Below are positions 49,784 to 58,978 of a stretch of 64,000 nt of DNA, one piece after another. The notes under the pieces were generated by a model. It saw only the letters and a list, made by a program, of their open reading frames with translations. It made no database searches and had not been told where the DNA came from. Source of the stretch: Desulfosporosinus acidiphilus SJ4 (GTDB lineage: Bacteria > Bacillota > Desulfitobacteriia > Desulfitobacteriales > Desulfitobacteriaceae); assembly GCF_000255115.2 (NCBI RefSeq), contig NC_018068.1, positions 4,249,977-4,313,976 of the forward strand. Reading direction: 5' to 3'. The translations under genes and the position numbers were made by a program. The stretch's first letter is position 1. Each line of letters begins with the position of its first letter.

Positions 49784-50965
49784 ATGCAAAAAGAATTGAA
49801 AATAATTAAACTTACCGCTTCTCTATTGCTGCTTCTCATGACAACCGGATGTTGGAATAGCCGTGAATTAAAAGACTTAGCCATAGTTTTAGGCGTGGGA
49901 TTGGATAAGCCCCGACAGTCTGCCAAAAATATCCTGGTGACAGCGCAAATTTTCCGCCCGGCTAGTATTCAATCTCCCGGTGCTCAGGGCAGCGGAGGCA
50001 GCGGAGGAGTTCAGGATTATGAGAATATTCAGAATACGGGGAGCACCCTGTTTGACACCCTGAGAGGATTTACGCATAAATTAAGCAGCAAGCCCTATTT
50101 TCCACACATTGAAGTTTTAATTTTTGGGCGTGCCCTCGCTGAAGAAGGACTACAGAAATATATTGATTTTTTTGTACGGGATCCCGAGACCCGTCTGGGG
50201 GTAAAAGTTTTGATTGCCCAAAACAAGGCTGGTGACATTTTTAAGGAAACCCCGTTCCTGGGAACAATACCGGCGGAAGATATTGAGAAAATTATAAAAG
50301 CCCAAGAGGCAACATCCAAAACTTGCACCGTTAACTTAGAACAATTTATTACCCGCCTAATGAGCAAAACAACATCTCCCATAGCCCCTTTGGTTGAGCT
50401 TACAGGGGAAGGAGAAAAGAAAAGAGTCAGGGTTGCCGGGACGGCGGTCTTCAAAAAAGATAAGTTGGCAGGTCAATTAGACGGAACCGAGACCCGAGGC
50501 CTATTATGGGTAATCGATGAAATAAAGAGCGGGATTATTACTGTGAAATGTCCGGATGAAAAAAGTACCGCAGAATTAGAAATTATCAGGGCTCAGAGTA
50601 AGATCACGCCTGAAATCGATGGCGACAATATCCGTTTCCGGGTAAGTATCAAAGAAGAAGGAAATATCGGCACCGAATCAGGTTCGGACAATCTGGTTTT
50701 ACTGCCGGCGATTGAAGCATTGGAGAAGGCGGAAGCAGCAGTGATTCAAAGTGAAGTAATGGCCGCTGTAACTAAAGCCCAAAAACTTGACACCGATATT
50801 TTCGGCTTTGGGGAGATAATCCACCAGAGATCCCCCGCCCTGTGGAAAGACTTAGAGAATAAATGGGATGATATTTTTCCAAACATTGAGGTAGAGGTAT
50901 CCGTTCAGGCAAAACTGCGCCGGTCAGGCCGGATTGGTCCCCCTGTTTCACCGCCAAAGGAGTAA
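49784..50965 (+). CDS. Spore germination lipoprotein, GerAC family (subunit C)
   Basis: 393 residues from ATG 49784. A lipoprotein signal with lipobox TTGC (Cys about 24) is followed by WNSRELKDLAIVLGVGLDKP, the classic GerAC start. Long alpha/beta body; C-terminal VSVQAKLRRSGRIGPP. Anchored on the outer face of the spore inner membrane, it completes the receptor with A and B. Upstream of 49784 a TTG at 49769 could also serve. Confidence 0.93.
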   Translation: MQKELKIIKLTASLLLLLMTTGCWNSRELKDLAIVLGVGLDKPRQSAKNILVTAQIFRPASIQSPGAQGSGGSGGVQDYENIQNTGSTLFDTLRGFTHKLSSKPYFPHIEVLIFGRALAEEGLQKYIDFFVRDPETRLGVKVLIAQNKAGDIFKETPFLGTIPAEDIEKIIKAQEATSKTCTVNLEQFITRLMSKTTSPIAPLVELTGEGEKKRVRVAGTAVFKKDKLAGQLDGTETRGLLWVIDEIKSGIITVKCPDEKSTAELEIIRAQSKITPEIDGDNIRFRVSIKEEGNIGTESGSDNLVLLPAIEALEKAEAAVIQSEVMAAVTKAQKLDTDIFGFGEIIHQRSPALWKDLENKWDDIFPNIEVEVSVQAKLRRSGRIGPPVSPPKE

Positions 50966-50972
50966 AAGATTA

Positions 50973-52073
50973 ATGAAGCCGGAACAAGGAAAAATATCCA
51001 GTTCACAACTCATGTTTTTAATAGCCGGTTTGATCCAGGGATCTTCCCTATTAGTGGCGTTTGCCACAAAAATTACCAAACAGAACACTTGGCTGGTGGT
51101 CTTATTAGGATTCGCGATAAGCCTGGGATTAGCTTTGATCTATGTCACCCTCGCTCAAAACTTTCCCGAAAAAAACCTAATTGAAATCAATGAAATCGTC
51201 TATGGTAAATATCTGGGGAATTTGATTTCCGGGCTGTATATCTGGTTCTTCTTTTCAATAGGTTCCTTTAATCTGCGCTTTGTCGGCGATTTTTCCTTAA
51301 CCTATCTGGTTCCGGAAACGCCAATAATTGTAATTCTGGTTATGTTCGCTTTCATTTGCATCTGGGCTGTCCGGAGCGGAATTGAAGTAATCGGCCGTCT
51401 CAGTGGGATTTTCGTAATAATTACCTTAATAGAAGTCATCACAACTTCCTTACTCTTAATAAAACAAATGAAGTTAACCAACTTTTTACCTTTGTTTGAT
51501 CTTTCTCTTCAGGATTTTATACACGGTACACATACCATGACATCCATTCCTTTTGGAGAAATCATGATTTTTCTGATGATTATTCCATCTGTAAACAAGC
51601 TTAACCAAGTCAAAAGTGCTACATTATCCGGATTATGTATTGGCGGGTTTACCGTACTTTTCAGTACGTTGAGAAATACAGCTGTACTCGGAATCACTGC
51701 AACTATAATGTTTTCTCCCTCCTTTGAAGCGGTCCGTTTAATTGATATCGCTGGGGTTATTACCAGGATGGAAGTACTTGTTGCAAGTGTCCTATTAATT
51801 ACATTATTTATAAAGACGAGCCTTTTACTTTATGTCACGGTTCTTGCTCTAGCCCAACTATTTAGATTACGAACCTACCGGCCGCTAGTACTTCCCGTTT
51901 GCATTTTAATGATTAGCTTTGCTTTGCTGGCTTTTGATTCCACGATGGAAAACGCTTTAAGTGCCGCCAATGACTGGCCCATTGTTTCTATTCCGTTTAA
52001 CTTTTTGTTTCCTCTGGCTTCCTTAATTTTGATTAAAATCCGCAGATTACATCAGGGAGGGGGGGGGAAATAA
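50973..52073 (+). CDS. Spore germination permease, GerAB family (subunit B)
   Basis: 366 residues from ATG 50973 (GGAG upstream). Ten membrane segments of the APC-type fold (GKISSSQLMFLIAGLIQGSS at the start; GTHTMTSIPFGEIMIFLMII in the middle). B-subunits bind the germinant. Gene order A-C-B here instead of the common A-B-C. It overlaps the next gene by a base. Confidence 0.92.
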   Translation: MKPEQGKISSSQLMFLIAGLIQGSSLLVAFATKITKQNTWLVVLLGFAISLGLALIYVTLAQNFPEKNLIEINEIVYGKYLGNLISGLYIWFFFSIGSFNLRFVGDFSLTYLVPETPIIVILVMFAFICIWAVRSGIEVIGRLSGIFVIITLIEVITTSLLLIKQMKLTNFLPLFDLSLQDFIHGTHTMTSIPFGEIMIFLMIIPSVNKLNQVKSATLSGLCIGGFTVLFSTLRNTAVLGITATIMFSPSFEAVRLIDIAGVITRMEVLVASVLLITLFIKTSLLLYVTVLALAQLFRLRTYRPLVLPVCILMISFALLAFDSTMENALSAANDWPIVSIPFNFLFPLASLILIKIRRLHQGGGGK

Positions 52074-52294
52074 TGATATTTATATTAATCCTTGTTTTTA
52101 TTGGCATAGCTCTTGTTGAAGTTCCAGGCCTGATTAGAAAGAAATATTGGCGCGAACTTATTGTTTTCTCCACTTTCCTTTCATTTTCTTTTATCGTGGC
52201 GCTTTTACAAACGATTGGGGTGAAGCTTCCTAATCCCATGAGAGGTATAGATTATTTGATCAAAGATATCCTGCATTTAAGTTATAGCCAGTAG
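52073..52294 (+). CDS. Small membrane protein of the germination operon, 73 aa
   Basis: ATG overlaps the gerB stop (TAATG-type) and follows an AGGGAGGGGGGG run. Two hydrophobic stretches (3-19 and 33-49) with a basic loop (LIRKKYWRE). Such a fourth gene is found in some clostridial ger operons. May assist receptor assembly; unproven. Confidence 0.6.
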   Translation: MIFILILVFIGIALVEVPGLIRKKYWRELIVFSTFLSFSFIVALLQTIGVKLPNPMRGIDYLIKDILHLSYSQ

Positions 52295-52356
52295 AGCGGG
52301 AAGACCACTTATTCTTATCGAATTTCCAACCATTAAGGAATATTGTAAGCAGAAGC

Positions 52357-52992
52357 TTATATTGAAAATCCTCTCGGCCGTTCGATTTTATGCGGAATAA
52401 ATAATTCACAGAGTTGTTCTAAAATTACTTCTGGCGAATGATCACGCGTATCTCTTTGAAATGAATAGAAATCTCTGCTTAAAGCCGTGAGCAGCATATC
52501 CGCGCGAAAGACACTATTGAAATGGGTCTGCTCAGTGGCGTTCATCTCGTCAAACAGTTCCACAAAAAGTTGATGCAATTCGTTAAACAGCGGACCTTGC
52601 ATTCTTGATTTAAGCGGATTTGTTGAGGAAGATTCCTCCACCCCCGTAAGCAATTGTGCTTTTACTTCTCTAAAACGGATAAACCGGTCTAGAAGTCCTT
52701 TTAATCGTTGGCTTGGCGAATCAGATTGGCATTGTTTCAAGTAAGTTTCAATATCAGCAAAAAGTTGGTCAACGTTATCTTTTATTAAATCAAGACATAA
52801 TTCACCTTTGTTTCTGTACCGGCGATAAAGCGTCCCCGGACCGACCTGGGCTTCATTGGCGATCTGATTCATGCTAACTTGTTTGACACCATTTTGCTCA
52901 AACAGTTTAATCGCTGCATTTAATATGCGCTGACGATTCTCAGCCGCATCACGCCGTTCCGAACGAATTGGGGTTGTATCCAAACCACTCAC
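52357..52992 (-). CDS. TetR-family repressor
   Basis: 211 residues. Helix-turn-helix in the first 60 (RQRILNAAIKLFEQNGVKQV, SMNQIANEAQVGPGTLYRRY), ligand domain after. Divergent from the isochorismatase-like and MFS genes, with two GGAGA-TTCTCC palindromes between. So it probably represses both directions and is released by a compound exported by the MFS protein. Confidence 0.9.
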   Translation of the reverse strand: MSGLDTTPIRSERRDAAENRQRILNAAIKLFEQNGVKQVSMNQIANEAQVGPGTLYRRYRNKGELCLDLIKDNVDQLFADIETYLKQCQSDSPSQRLKGLLDRFIRFREVKAQLLTGVEESSSTNPLKSRMQGPLFNELHQLFVELFDEMNATEQTHFNSVFRADMLLTALSRDFYSFQRDTRDHSPEVILEQLCELFIPHKIERPRGFSI

Positions 52993-53042
52993 TTAATCAT
53001 CCCATCCTGATAATTTAATATTCCCTGTTTTAATATACCCCG

Positions 53043-53088
53043 TTGACATGCGGAGAATTCTCCTGTTATACTATATGGAGAGTTCTCC
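53043..53088 (+). promoter_or_regulatory. Promoter with two TetR-type operators
   Basis: TTGACA (53043-53048), 18 nt, TATACT (53067-53072). Palindrome GGAGAATTCTCC lies in the spacer (53052-53063) and GGAGAGTTCTCC right after the -10 (53077-53088); centres are 25 bp apart. Binding there would block RNA polymerase. Confidence 0.8.
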
Positions 53089-53126
53089 ATTTATGTTAAC
53101 ATAAAGCAAAGGAGTTGTAAAACACA

Positions 53127-53696
53127 TTGCCTAATAATTATCATAAGTCCGCCCTGTTGGTCATGGATGTACAAAATGGTATTGTATCACGTATTGCAGA
53201 AGACGAGAAAAGCCTCCTTCCCTTCCAAAAAGCTGTCGAAGCCGCGCGCATACACACGATCCCTATTATTTTTGTACGGGTCGCTTTCAGTGAAGGCTAT
53301 CCCGAAATCAATCCTCACAACAAAGCATTTTCTGCATTGTCACAAGCCCAAGGGATGACCATCTCGGATATAGGTACGCAGATTCACGAATCCCTTCATC
53401 CGGAACCAAGCGAACCAGTGGTTACAAAATTTCGGGTTAGCGCCTTCGCCGGCAGCAATCTTGAAGTTATTCTCCGGTCCCGCCAAATAGATACATTAAT
53501 CCTTAGTGGAATTTCAACAAGCGGAGTGGTTCTTTCAACCTTGCGCGAAGCGGCGGATAAAGACTATGCCCTTCAGGTACTTTCCGACGCCTGCCTGGAT
53601 CCAGATCCTGAAGTTCACCGCATTCTTACAGAAAAAGTGTTCCCTCGCCAGGCCGATGTGCTTACGGTGGACAATTGGATCCATTCCTTAGATTAA
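53127..53696 (+). CDS. Isochorismatase-like hydrolase lacking the catalytic cysteine
   Basis: 189 residues from TTG 53127 (GGAG upstream). Asp of LVMDVQNG and Lys of VVTKFRVSAFAG are in place, but the cysteine in the family motif (G-x-x-T-x-x-C-V) is Gly: ILSGISTSGVVLSTLREAAD. EntB-type isochorismatases also lack the cysteine and hydrolyse a vinyl ether, so activity is possible. Under TetR control with the MFS gene 395 nt downstream. Confidence 0.8.
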   Translation: MPNNYHKSALLVMDVQNGIVSRIAEDEKSLLPFQKAVEAARIHTIPIIFVRVAFSEGYPEINPHNKAFSALSQAQGMTISDIGTQIHESLHPEPSEPVVTKFRVSAFAGSNLEVILRSRQIDTLILSGISTSGVVLSTLREAADKDYALQVLSDACLDPDPEVHRILTEKVFPRQADVLTVDNWIHSLD

Positions 53697-54090
53697 AACC
53701 GGGAACTTATTTGGAAAAATTACAAGTGAGCGCCTTTTTGGATTTCGCCCCAAAGAGGCGCTTTGCGCTCCCTTTTTAGAGCCGGAAGCCTGCAGCTGCT
53801 TTCCACGATTTTGTATGGAAGACTATTCCGAAACTACGATCTTCCACAGGGAAATTTCTGAGTGAACTCGCTGAACACAGGGGCTTTGGTGACAAACGTG
53901 TCCTGTGGACACGTTTGCCACAAGCACCTAGCTTATAACAAATGCTATCGCGCTGAAGGATGGACCTTACCCTCACCGAAGCAGAGAACGGAATACAATC
54001 ACATTTACGCAAGAGGCAGACTCACCTTGAAAAGAATCAAAAGATATTTCAGATTGGTGTACTTCATCAATTCAAAGGAGGCTTATTATT
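53697..54090. other. Intergenic region before the MFS gene, with two inverted repeats
   Basis: A GC-rich stem at 53728-53770 (GAGCGCCT ... AGGCGCTT) may end the isochorismatase transcript. A perfect 11-bp repeat CAAACGTGTCC-TGT-GGACACGTTTG lies at 53893-53917. A long frame here (53862-54437) is a shadow of the MFS gene. The 390 bp could hold a leader RNA or a separate promoter. Confidence 0.5.
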
Positions 54091-55317
54091 ATGCCAATTT
54101 GGAAAAGAAATTTATTTGTTTGCTGGTTTGGCATGTTTGTAGCAGGTATAGGAATGAGTCAAATTGCCCCGGTATTGCCGCTTTATATAAAGCATTTGGG
54201 GATTCACAGTACTTCTTCCATCGCTCAACTTTCCGGCATTGCTTTTGGGATCACCTATATTATTTCAGCTGTATTCTCACCCATTTGGGGGCATGTTGCC
54301 GACAAAATTGGGCGAAAACCGATGATTCTGCGGGCAAGCCTTGGTATGGCTCTAATCATTGGCTGCATGGGGTTTGCGCCGAATGTGTATGTTTTGATCG
54401 GTTTAAGATTATTACAGGGCGCGATCACAGGCTATAGCACAGCTTGTACAGCCTTGATTGCAACACAGACAGATAAAGAACATGCCGGATATGCGCTGGG
54501 GACTCTCTCCACCGGCAGTATTGCCGGTTCCTTGTTAGGCCCAATTATCGGTGGCTTGATTGAAGAGTATCTTGGCTTTCAGCCTGTCTTTTTCATCACA
54601 GGGGGATTGCTGCTAATTGCCTTTGTTCTGACTGCTCTATTTGTAAAAGAATCCTTTGTCCGTCAGGATCAAAAGACCCACAGTATCAAGAAAATCTGGG
54701 AAGGTGTTCCGGAAAAGAGTTTAACAATTGTTCTCCTTGTAACCTTTTTTATTTTATCATTAGGGTTGTATTCCATAGAACCCATTGTAACCGTTTACGT
54801 TACCCAATTAACCAAAGGTACTGCTGCTGCTCATGTCGCCCTTTTAGCCGGATTGGCGTTTTCGGCTTCGGGACTGGCTAATATAATTTCAGCGCCAAGA
54901 CTGGGGAGACTATCCGATAAAATAGGCGCGCATAAAGTTGTTTTAGTTGCACTCATTGCTGCCGGTATCATTTATATACCCCAAGCATTTGTTAAAAATC
55001 CATGGCAGCTAATAGGACTGCGCTTTTTATTAGGATTAGCGATAGCTGGGCTAAACCCTTCTGTTAATACCCTTATTAAGAAAATTACACCGGATGCTCT
55101 AACCGGCAGAGTTTTCGGTTTTACCATGTCCGCTGGATATCTGGGCGTATTTGGCGGCTCTGTTTTAGGCGGGCAGGTAGCAGCCTATTTCGGCATTCAA
55201 TATGTTTTTTGGGTAACCAGCGCACTGTTGCTGATGAATGCTTTATGGGTGTATTTTAAAGTCTATAAGAAGCTTTGTCTCAAAGAAAATACTTCTCCGT
55301 TGCCCAGCAATGGTTAA
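54091..55317 (+). CDS. MFS multidrug efflux transporter
   Basis: 408 residues with about 12 membrane segments; ATG 54091 is eight nt after AAAGGAGG. Motif A between segments 2 and 3 (GHVADKIGRKPMIL) and its second-half copy (GRLSDKIGAHKVVL) are clear, as is an antiporter motif C-like GPIIGG. Drug-H+ antiporter of the DHA1 (TetA/NorA-like) type. Probably controlled by the TetR at 52357. Substrate unknown. Confidence 0.88.
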   Translation: MPIWKRNLFVCWFGMFVAGIGMSQIAPVLPLYIKHLGIHSTSSIAQLSGIAFGITYIISAVFSPIWGHVADKIGRKPMILRASLGMALIIGCMGFAPNVYVLIGLRLLQGAITGYSTACTALIATQTDKEHAGYALGTLSTGSIAGSLLGPIIGGLIEEYLGFQPVFFITGGLLLIAFVLTALFVKESFVRQDQKTHSIKKIWEGVPEKSLTIVLLVTFFILSLGLYSIEPIVTVYVTQLTKGTAAAHVALLAGLAFSASGLANIISAPRLGRLSDKIGAHKVVLVALIAAGIIYIPQAFVKNPWQLIGLRFLLGLAIAGLNPSVNTLIKKITPDALTGRVFGFTMSAGYLGVFGGSVLGGQVAAYFGIQYVFWVTSALLLMNALWVYFKVYKKLCLKENTSPLPSNG

Positions 55318-55333
55318 GGCTTTGAACAAAATA

Positions 55334-55374
55334 CAATGGCCCTTCAACGCAAAACTTACGTTGGAGGGCCATTG
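55334..55374. terminator. Bidirectional terminator between MFS and transglycosylase genes
   Basis: CAATGGCCCT-x-CAACG pairs with CGTTG-x-AGGGCCATTG across a 9-nt loop. It lies between two convergent genes. Confidence 0.75.
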
Positions 55375-55408
55375 TGCAGCAAAACGTCATCGCACCGCGT
55401 CTGTCCGG

Positions 55409-56149
55409 CTATTTTAACCTGATGGGTTGGTTCATAATTTTCTCTGCTTGAGCTTTATCAACAACTCCGTCATCAACCATACTTTGAATAACTAAACTTT
55501 GCCGTTCACGAGCAAGGGTCAAATTTTTATAAGGGTCATAAACACTGGGGGCATTGGGAAGACCGGCAAGCATTGTAAGCTCTCCATCATTTAAGCCGGA
55601 AGGGCTTTTTCCGAAATAAGTCTGAGACGCTTGGTACAGGCCAGTAGCCCCATGCCCAAAGTAAATGACGTTAGCGTAGAGCTCAAAGGTTTCCGGCTTA
55701 CTCATCGTATCGTAAAGTCCAATGGCATAAAAAGTCTCTCTTGCCTTCCATGAAAGGGATTTTGCCTCGTCGCTCAGGATCGTATTATGAATCAATTGTT
55801 GGGTAATGGTTGATCCGCCTTGACGGGGTTGTCCGCCGCTTATGTCCACAAATACTGCCCGCAAAGTTCCCATAACGTCTATCCCTTGATTGGTAAAGAA
55901 ACTGCGATCCTCAGTGGCTATCACGGCATTGCGATACATCACCGGGATCTCATCGTACTTAAGAAAGCTGACATGGTGAGCTTGTAATTGTGTGGCAACG
56001 TCATTACGCACCAAATCAGCAATTTTATAGATATGAGTAAAATAATATCCCATTCCAAACCAAAGGGCACTCATCGCTATAACCACCAAGATTAAGAATT
56101 TAACAAAACCTCTCATCAAACGTTTCACAAAAACCTCCGTTAATTTCAA
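55409..56149 (-). CDS. Monofunctional peptidoglycan glycosyltransferase (GT51)
   Basis: 246 residues with one N-terminal membrane anchor (about 16-38). GT51 motifs: AVIATEDRSFFTNQGID with the catalytic Glu, GGSTITQQLIHN, and LYANVIYFGHGATGLYQAS and LNDGELTMLAGLPNAP. Polymerises lipid II at the outer face of the membrane. No transpeptidase domain follows. Stand-alone gene. Confidence 0.92.
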   Translation of the reverse strand: MKLTEVFVKRLMRGFVKFLILVVIAMSALWFGMGYYFTHIYKIADLVRNDVATQLQAHHVSFLKYDEIPVMYRNAVIATEDRSFFTNQGIDVMGTLRAVFVDISGGQPRQGGSTITQQLIHNTILSDEAKSLSWKARETFYAIGLYDTMSKPETFELYANVIYFGHGATGLYQASQTYFGKSPSGLNDGELTMLAGLPNAPSVYDPYKNLTLARERQSLVIQSMVDDGVVDKAQAEKIMNQPIRLK

Positions 56150-56404
56150 TATGTTTTAATTATACCATCTGCTGGCGCTGCACAGCAGCATGGCGGTCTA
56201 CTAACCTGAAAAGACTGCCCCGAACACTATAGACCACAAAGGAAGGTAGCTTTGCCCACAAGAGTGAACTCATTGCAAGGAGAGGCGGTAAAGCTCACAA
56301 AGCTCTAAAATCAATAGCTAAACGCGGGCAAACATGTGCAAACTAGCTATGACATGGATAAATCATCTTATGGACAAATCACATCAACAATATCGGAGGT
56401 TATT

Positions 56405-57442
56405 ATGTCAGGGGAAACCATAGGTCTGTTATTGGCAATCAATTCAGGGATACTGTCTGTCGTTGGGCTTATTACGATCTTTATATCGATGAACAGCCAG
56501 CATAGTGTACAGCGCAGCCGGGAAATTCTCTGGGACATATTTACCTTGCCCTACAAAAAAAACCTTCTTCTCGAAAAAGGGGCAATTGGCCAAGAAGTCT
56601 TTCGCAAATTAATTTTGTACGAACAGATTATTAAAGAGAGAAACTCCTTCTTATTTAAGATTATAACCTTTTCGCAAATGGTCTTAACCTTTTCCGGTAT
56701 AATTTGGACCACAATAGTGCTCACCCTAGTCAGCAGAAATCCTTCTCAGACAAACAAAATCATCTTGTTTGCGGGCCTCAGTTTAACGCTTTGTTTTTTT
56801 CTCTATTTCATCATTAAAATCTTAGGCGATCTGAAAAACGTTAGCAAGGTGGGGCAACTGCCTACCGTTGAAGAATTACTGGATGCCAATGACCTCGCCA
56901 GCAATTTAAATGTAGTTACGCTTGCAGCAGTTTCTTCACGCTTAAAAATTCTTGATACCAACCTTTATCTTGGTTTCCCGATTCCCTTTAAGAACCTAAG
57001 GATGAAAGCAACAGTACAAAATTCCCGGGAAAAAGAGGAAAATTCACAGGATTTAAGAAATACTCTAAGTCGAGCTGCTCAAGTCAATAACTATAGAAAA
57101 CTGGACCCTGAAGAATTTATATTGCTTGACGATGATTATTGCTATTACTTAATATCAAATCTTCAGCCTTCGGGCAGCAAGCATAGTTTTTTTGCTTCAA
57201 TTGATTTATTAAGCAAGCAAGGTCTCGTCACGGCTGAGTTTTACTGTGAAGGCCTAACGAGCAGCAATCATAAAATTACCACCTTTCCCTACTCTTTTGC
57301 CGAACGATTTATCAATCGCCGGAGCGATTTAGATCCGTTTAGCAGATATCAAAAAAGACAGGGAAAAGATGATCGGTCTGATGACGCGACAGCTCAAATC
57401 AACATCGGTCAAAACTTTATGGACTTGATAGACCAAGATTAG
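56405..57442 (+). CDS. Unknown membrane protein, 345 aa
   Basis: Start taken as ATG 56405 (CGGAGG upstream; the longer reading has no site). One helix near the start (TIGLLLAINSGILSVVGLIT), a pair at about 85-145 (FSQMVLTFSGIIWTTIVLTL; FAGLSLTLCFFLYFIIKILG), then a soluble C-terminal 200 residues. No family recognised. Neighbours are unrelated; probably monocistronic. Confidence 0.6.
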   Translation: MSGETIGLLLAINSGILSVVGLITIFISMNSQHSVQRSREILWDIFTLPYKKNLLLEKGAIGQEVFRKLILYEQIIKERNSFLFKIITFSQMVLTFSGIIWTTIVLTLVSRNPSQTNKIILFAGLSLTLCFFLYFIIKILGDLKNVSKVGQLPTVEELLDANDLASNLNVVTLAAVSSRLKILDTNLYLGFPIPFKNLRMKATVQNSREKEENSQDLRNTLSRAAQVNNYRKLDPEEFILLDDDYCYYLISNLQPSGSKHSFFASIDLLSKQGLVTAEFYCEGLTSSNHKITTFPYSFAERFINRRSDLDPFSRYQKRQGKDDRSDDATAQINIGQNFMDLIDQD

Positions 57443-57749
57443 ATATGCATAAGGCTTGCTTAAATTACGCTTTGAAAATAAAATATAGATTAAGTATTAC
57501 ATTGAATAGCTGATCTTCAGATAACCTTTGTCGCTGGCAGATCTCATTTTTTAAGGTAAATTTAAGTTTCAACCTCTATACTTTCCTATTGTCAATTGAT
57601 AAACAAGAACCAAATTAAAGATGCCAATACTAAACAATTATTCTCTGACTTGTAATTATTTCGGATTTTAGACTATGTTAATGAGAAAATAATGACGTAA
57701 GATGTAATGTTTAAACTAAAAAGTTTTGAAATGCAGGTAAAAATTTACT
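57443..57749. other. AT-rich intergenic region before the glycan cluster
   Basis: 307 bp. It presumably holds the promoter for the glf-type operon. I see nothing else: no strong hairpin, no frame. Confidence 0.5.
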
Positions 57750-58910
57750 ATGAAAAAAGAACTAAGTGATTGCCTTGTAATAGGCTGCGGTATGGCAGGA
57801 TCTGTTATAGCCCGCGAGCTGGCAGAACGTGCCGGTAAAAACGTACAAATTCTTGAAATGCGCAATAATATTGGCGGAAATATGTACGATTTTAAGGACG
57901 AAAAAGGTATCCTTATCCATCGTTATGGCCCTCATATCTTTCATACAAACAGTAAGAGAGTCTTTGATTATCTCTCTCGGTTCACATCTTGGCTGAATTA
58001 TTCCCATGAAGTTGTTGGCGATATCCACGGAAAATTAATGCCTATTCCTTTTAATCTTAATTCCCTCCATTCAGCCTATGAACCAAGCAAAGCAGCGAGA
58101 ATTGAGCAGAAGCTGATCACTACCTATGGAATCAACAGCAAAGTACCTATATTAGAGCTGCGGCAGCAACTTGATCCGGAAATTGCTGAAATTGCAGAGT
58201 TCATCTACAACAACATATTCTTATACTACACCCAAAAACAATGGGGTCTCGCTCCTGACGAAATCGATTCTTTCGTTACGGCACGTGTCCCGGTTTTTAT
58301 CTCCTATGACAATCGCTACTTTCAAGATAGTTATCAGGGCATCCCTGCCGAGAGCTACACGTCACTCTTTGAAGGGATGCTCAAACATCCTAAAATTGAG
58401 CTTACTCTCAATACCGATGCGCGCAAGCGACTTAGGCTGGAGTCCGGAAGAGTATTCTTCGACGATCGCCCATTTAACGGGACTGTCATTTACACCGGCC
58501 CGCTGGACGAATTGTTCGACTGTCGCTACGGACGTCTTCCCTACCGAACTCTGGATTTTGTCTTCGAATCCCACAATACCACTTGGTACCAGCCCAAAGG
58601 GACTGTAAATTATCCCGTTGATCAAGATTATACCCGTATTACCGAATTCAAGCACCTGACGAGGCAGTTACTGAGCGGACGAACAACGATCGTCAAAGAA
58701 TATCCCCGGGCCTATACAGGTGCCGATGATGAGACTCCCTATTACCCGATCCAAAACCCGGAAAATTCGGCTCTCTACGAGTGCTATCGAAAGCTTACTG
58801 ATGAGTTTCCTAACTTTCGTGTTTTAGGCAGACTTGCCGAGTACAAATACTACAACATGGACGCAATCGCTGAGAAAGCCTTAGACCTAGCAGATACATT
58901 AATAGGTTAA
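57750..58910 (+). CDS. glf: UDP-galactopyranose mutase
   Basis: 386 residues. FAD motif VIGCGMAGSVIARELAERAG (11-30) and NIGGNMYDF, then the family blocks GPHIFHTNSKRVFDYL, QKQWGLAPDEIDSFV and RLPYRTLDFVFE are all seen. Converts UDP-galactopyranose to UDP-galactofuranose, so the following glycosyltransferases may build a galactofuranose-containing surface polymer. Confidence 0.95.
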   Translation: MKKELSDCLVIGCGMAGSVIARELAERAGKNVQILEMRNNIGGNMYDFKDEKGILIHRYGPHIFHTNSKRVFDYLSRFTSWLNYSHEVVGDIHGKLMPIPFNLNSLHSAYEPSKAARIEQKLITTYGINSKVPILELRQQLDPEIAEIAEFIYNNIFLYYTQKQWGLAPDEIDSFVTARVPVFISYDNRYFQDSYQGIPAESYTSLFEGMLKHPKIELTLNTDARKRLRLESGRVFFDDRPFNGTVIYTGPLDELFDCRYGRLPYRTLDFVFESHNTTWYQPKGTVNYPVDQDYTRITEFKHLTRQLLSGRTTIVKEYPRAYTGADDETPYYPIQNPENSALYECYRKLTDEFPNFRVLGRLAEYKYYNMDAIAEKALDLADTLIG

Positions 58911-58978
58911 AGATTCCAGGTTGTTGCAAAAATCCCGAAACTATTTGATGATTAATAACTGCAGAACGGAGCTTTAGA

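Noticed and set aside
53862-54437. 191-codon plus-strand frame overlapping the MFS gene start
   Set aside because: Different frame from the MFS gene, biased translation, no ribosome site; the MFS gene has AAAGGAGG and clear motifs.
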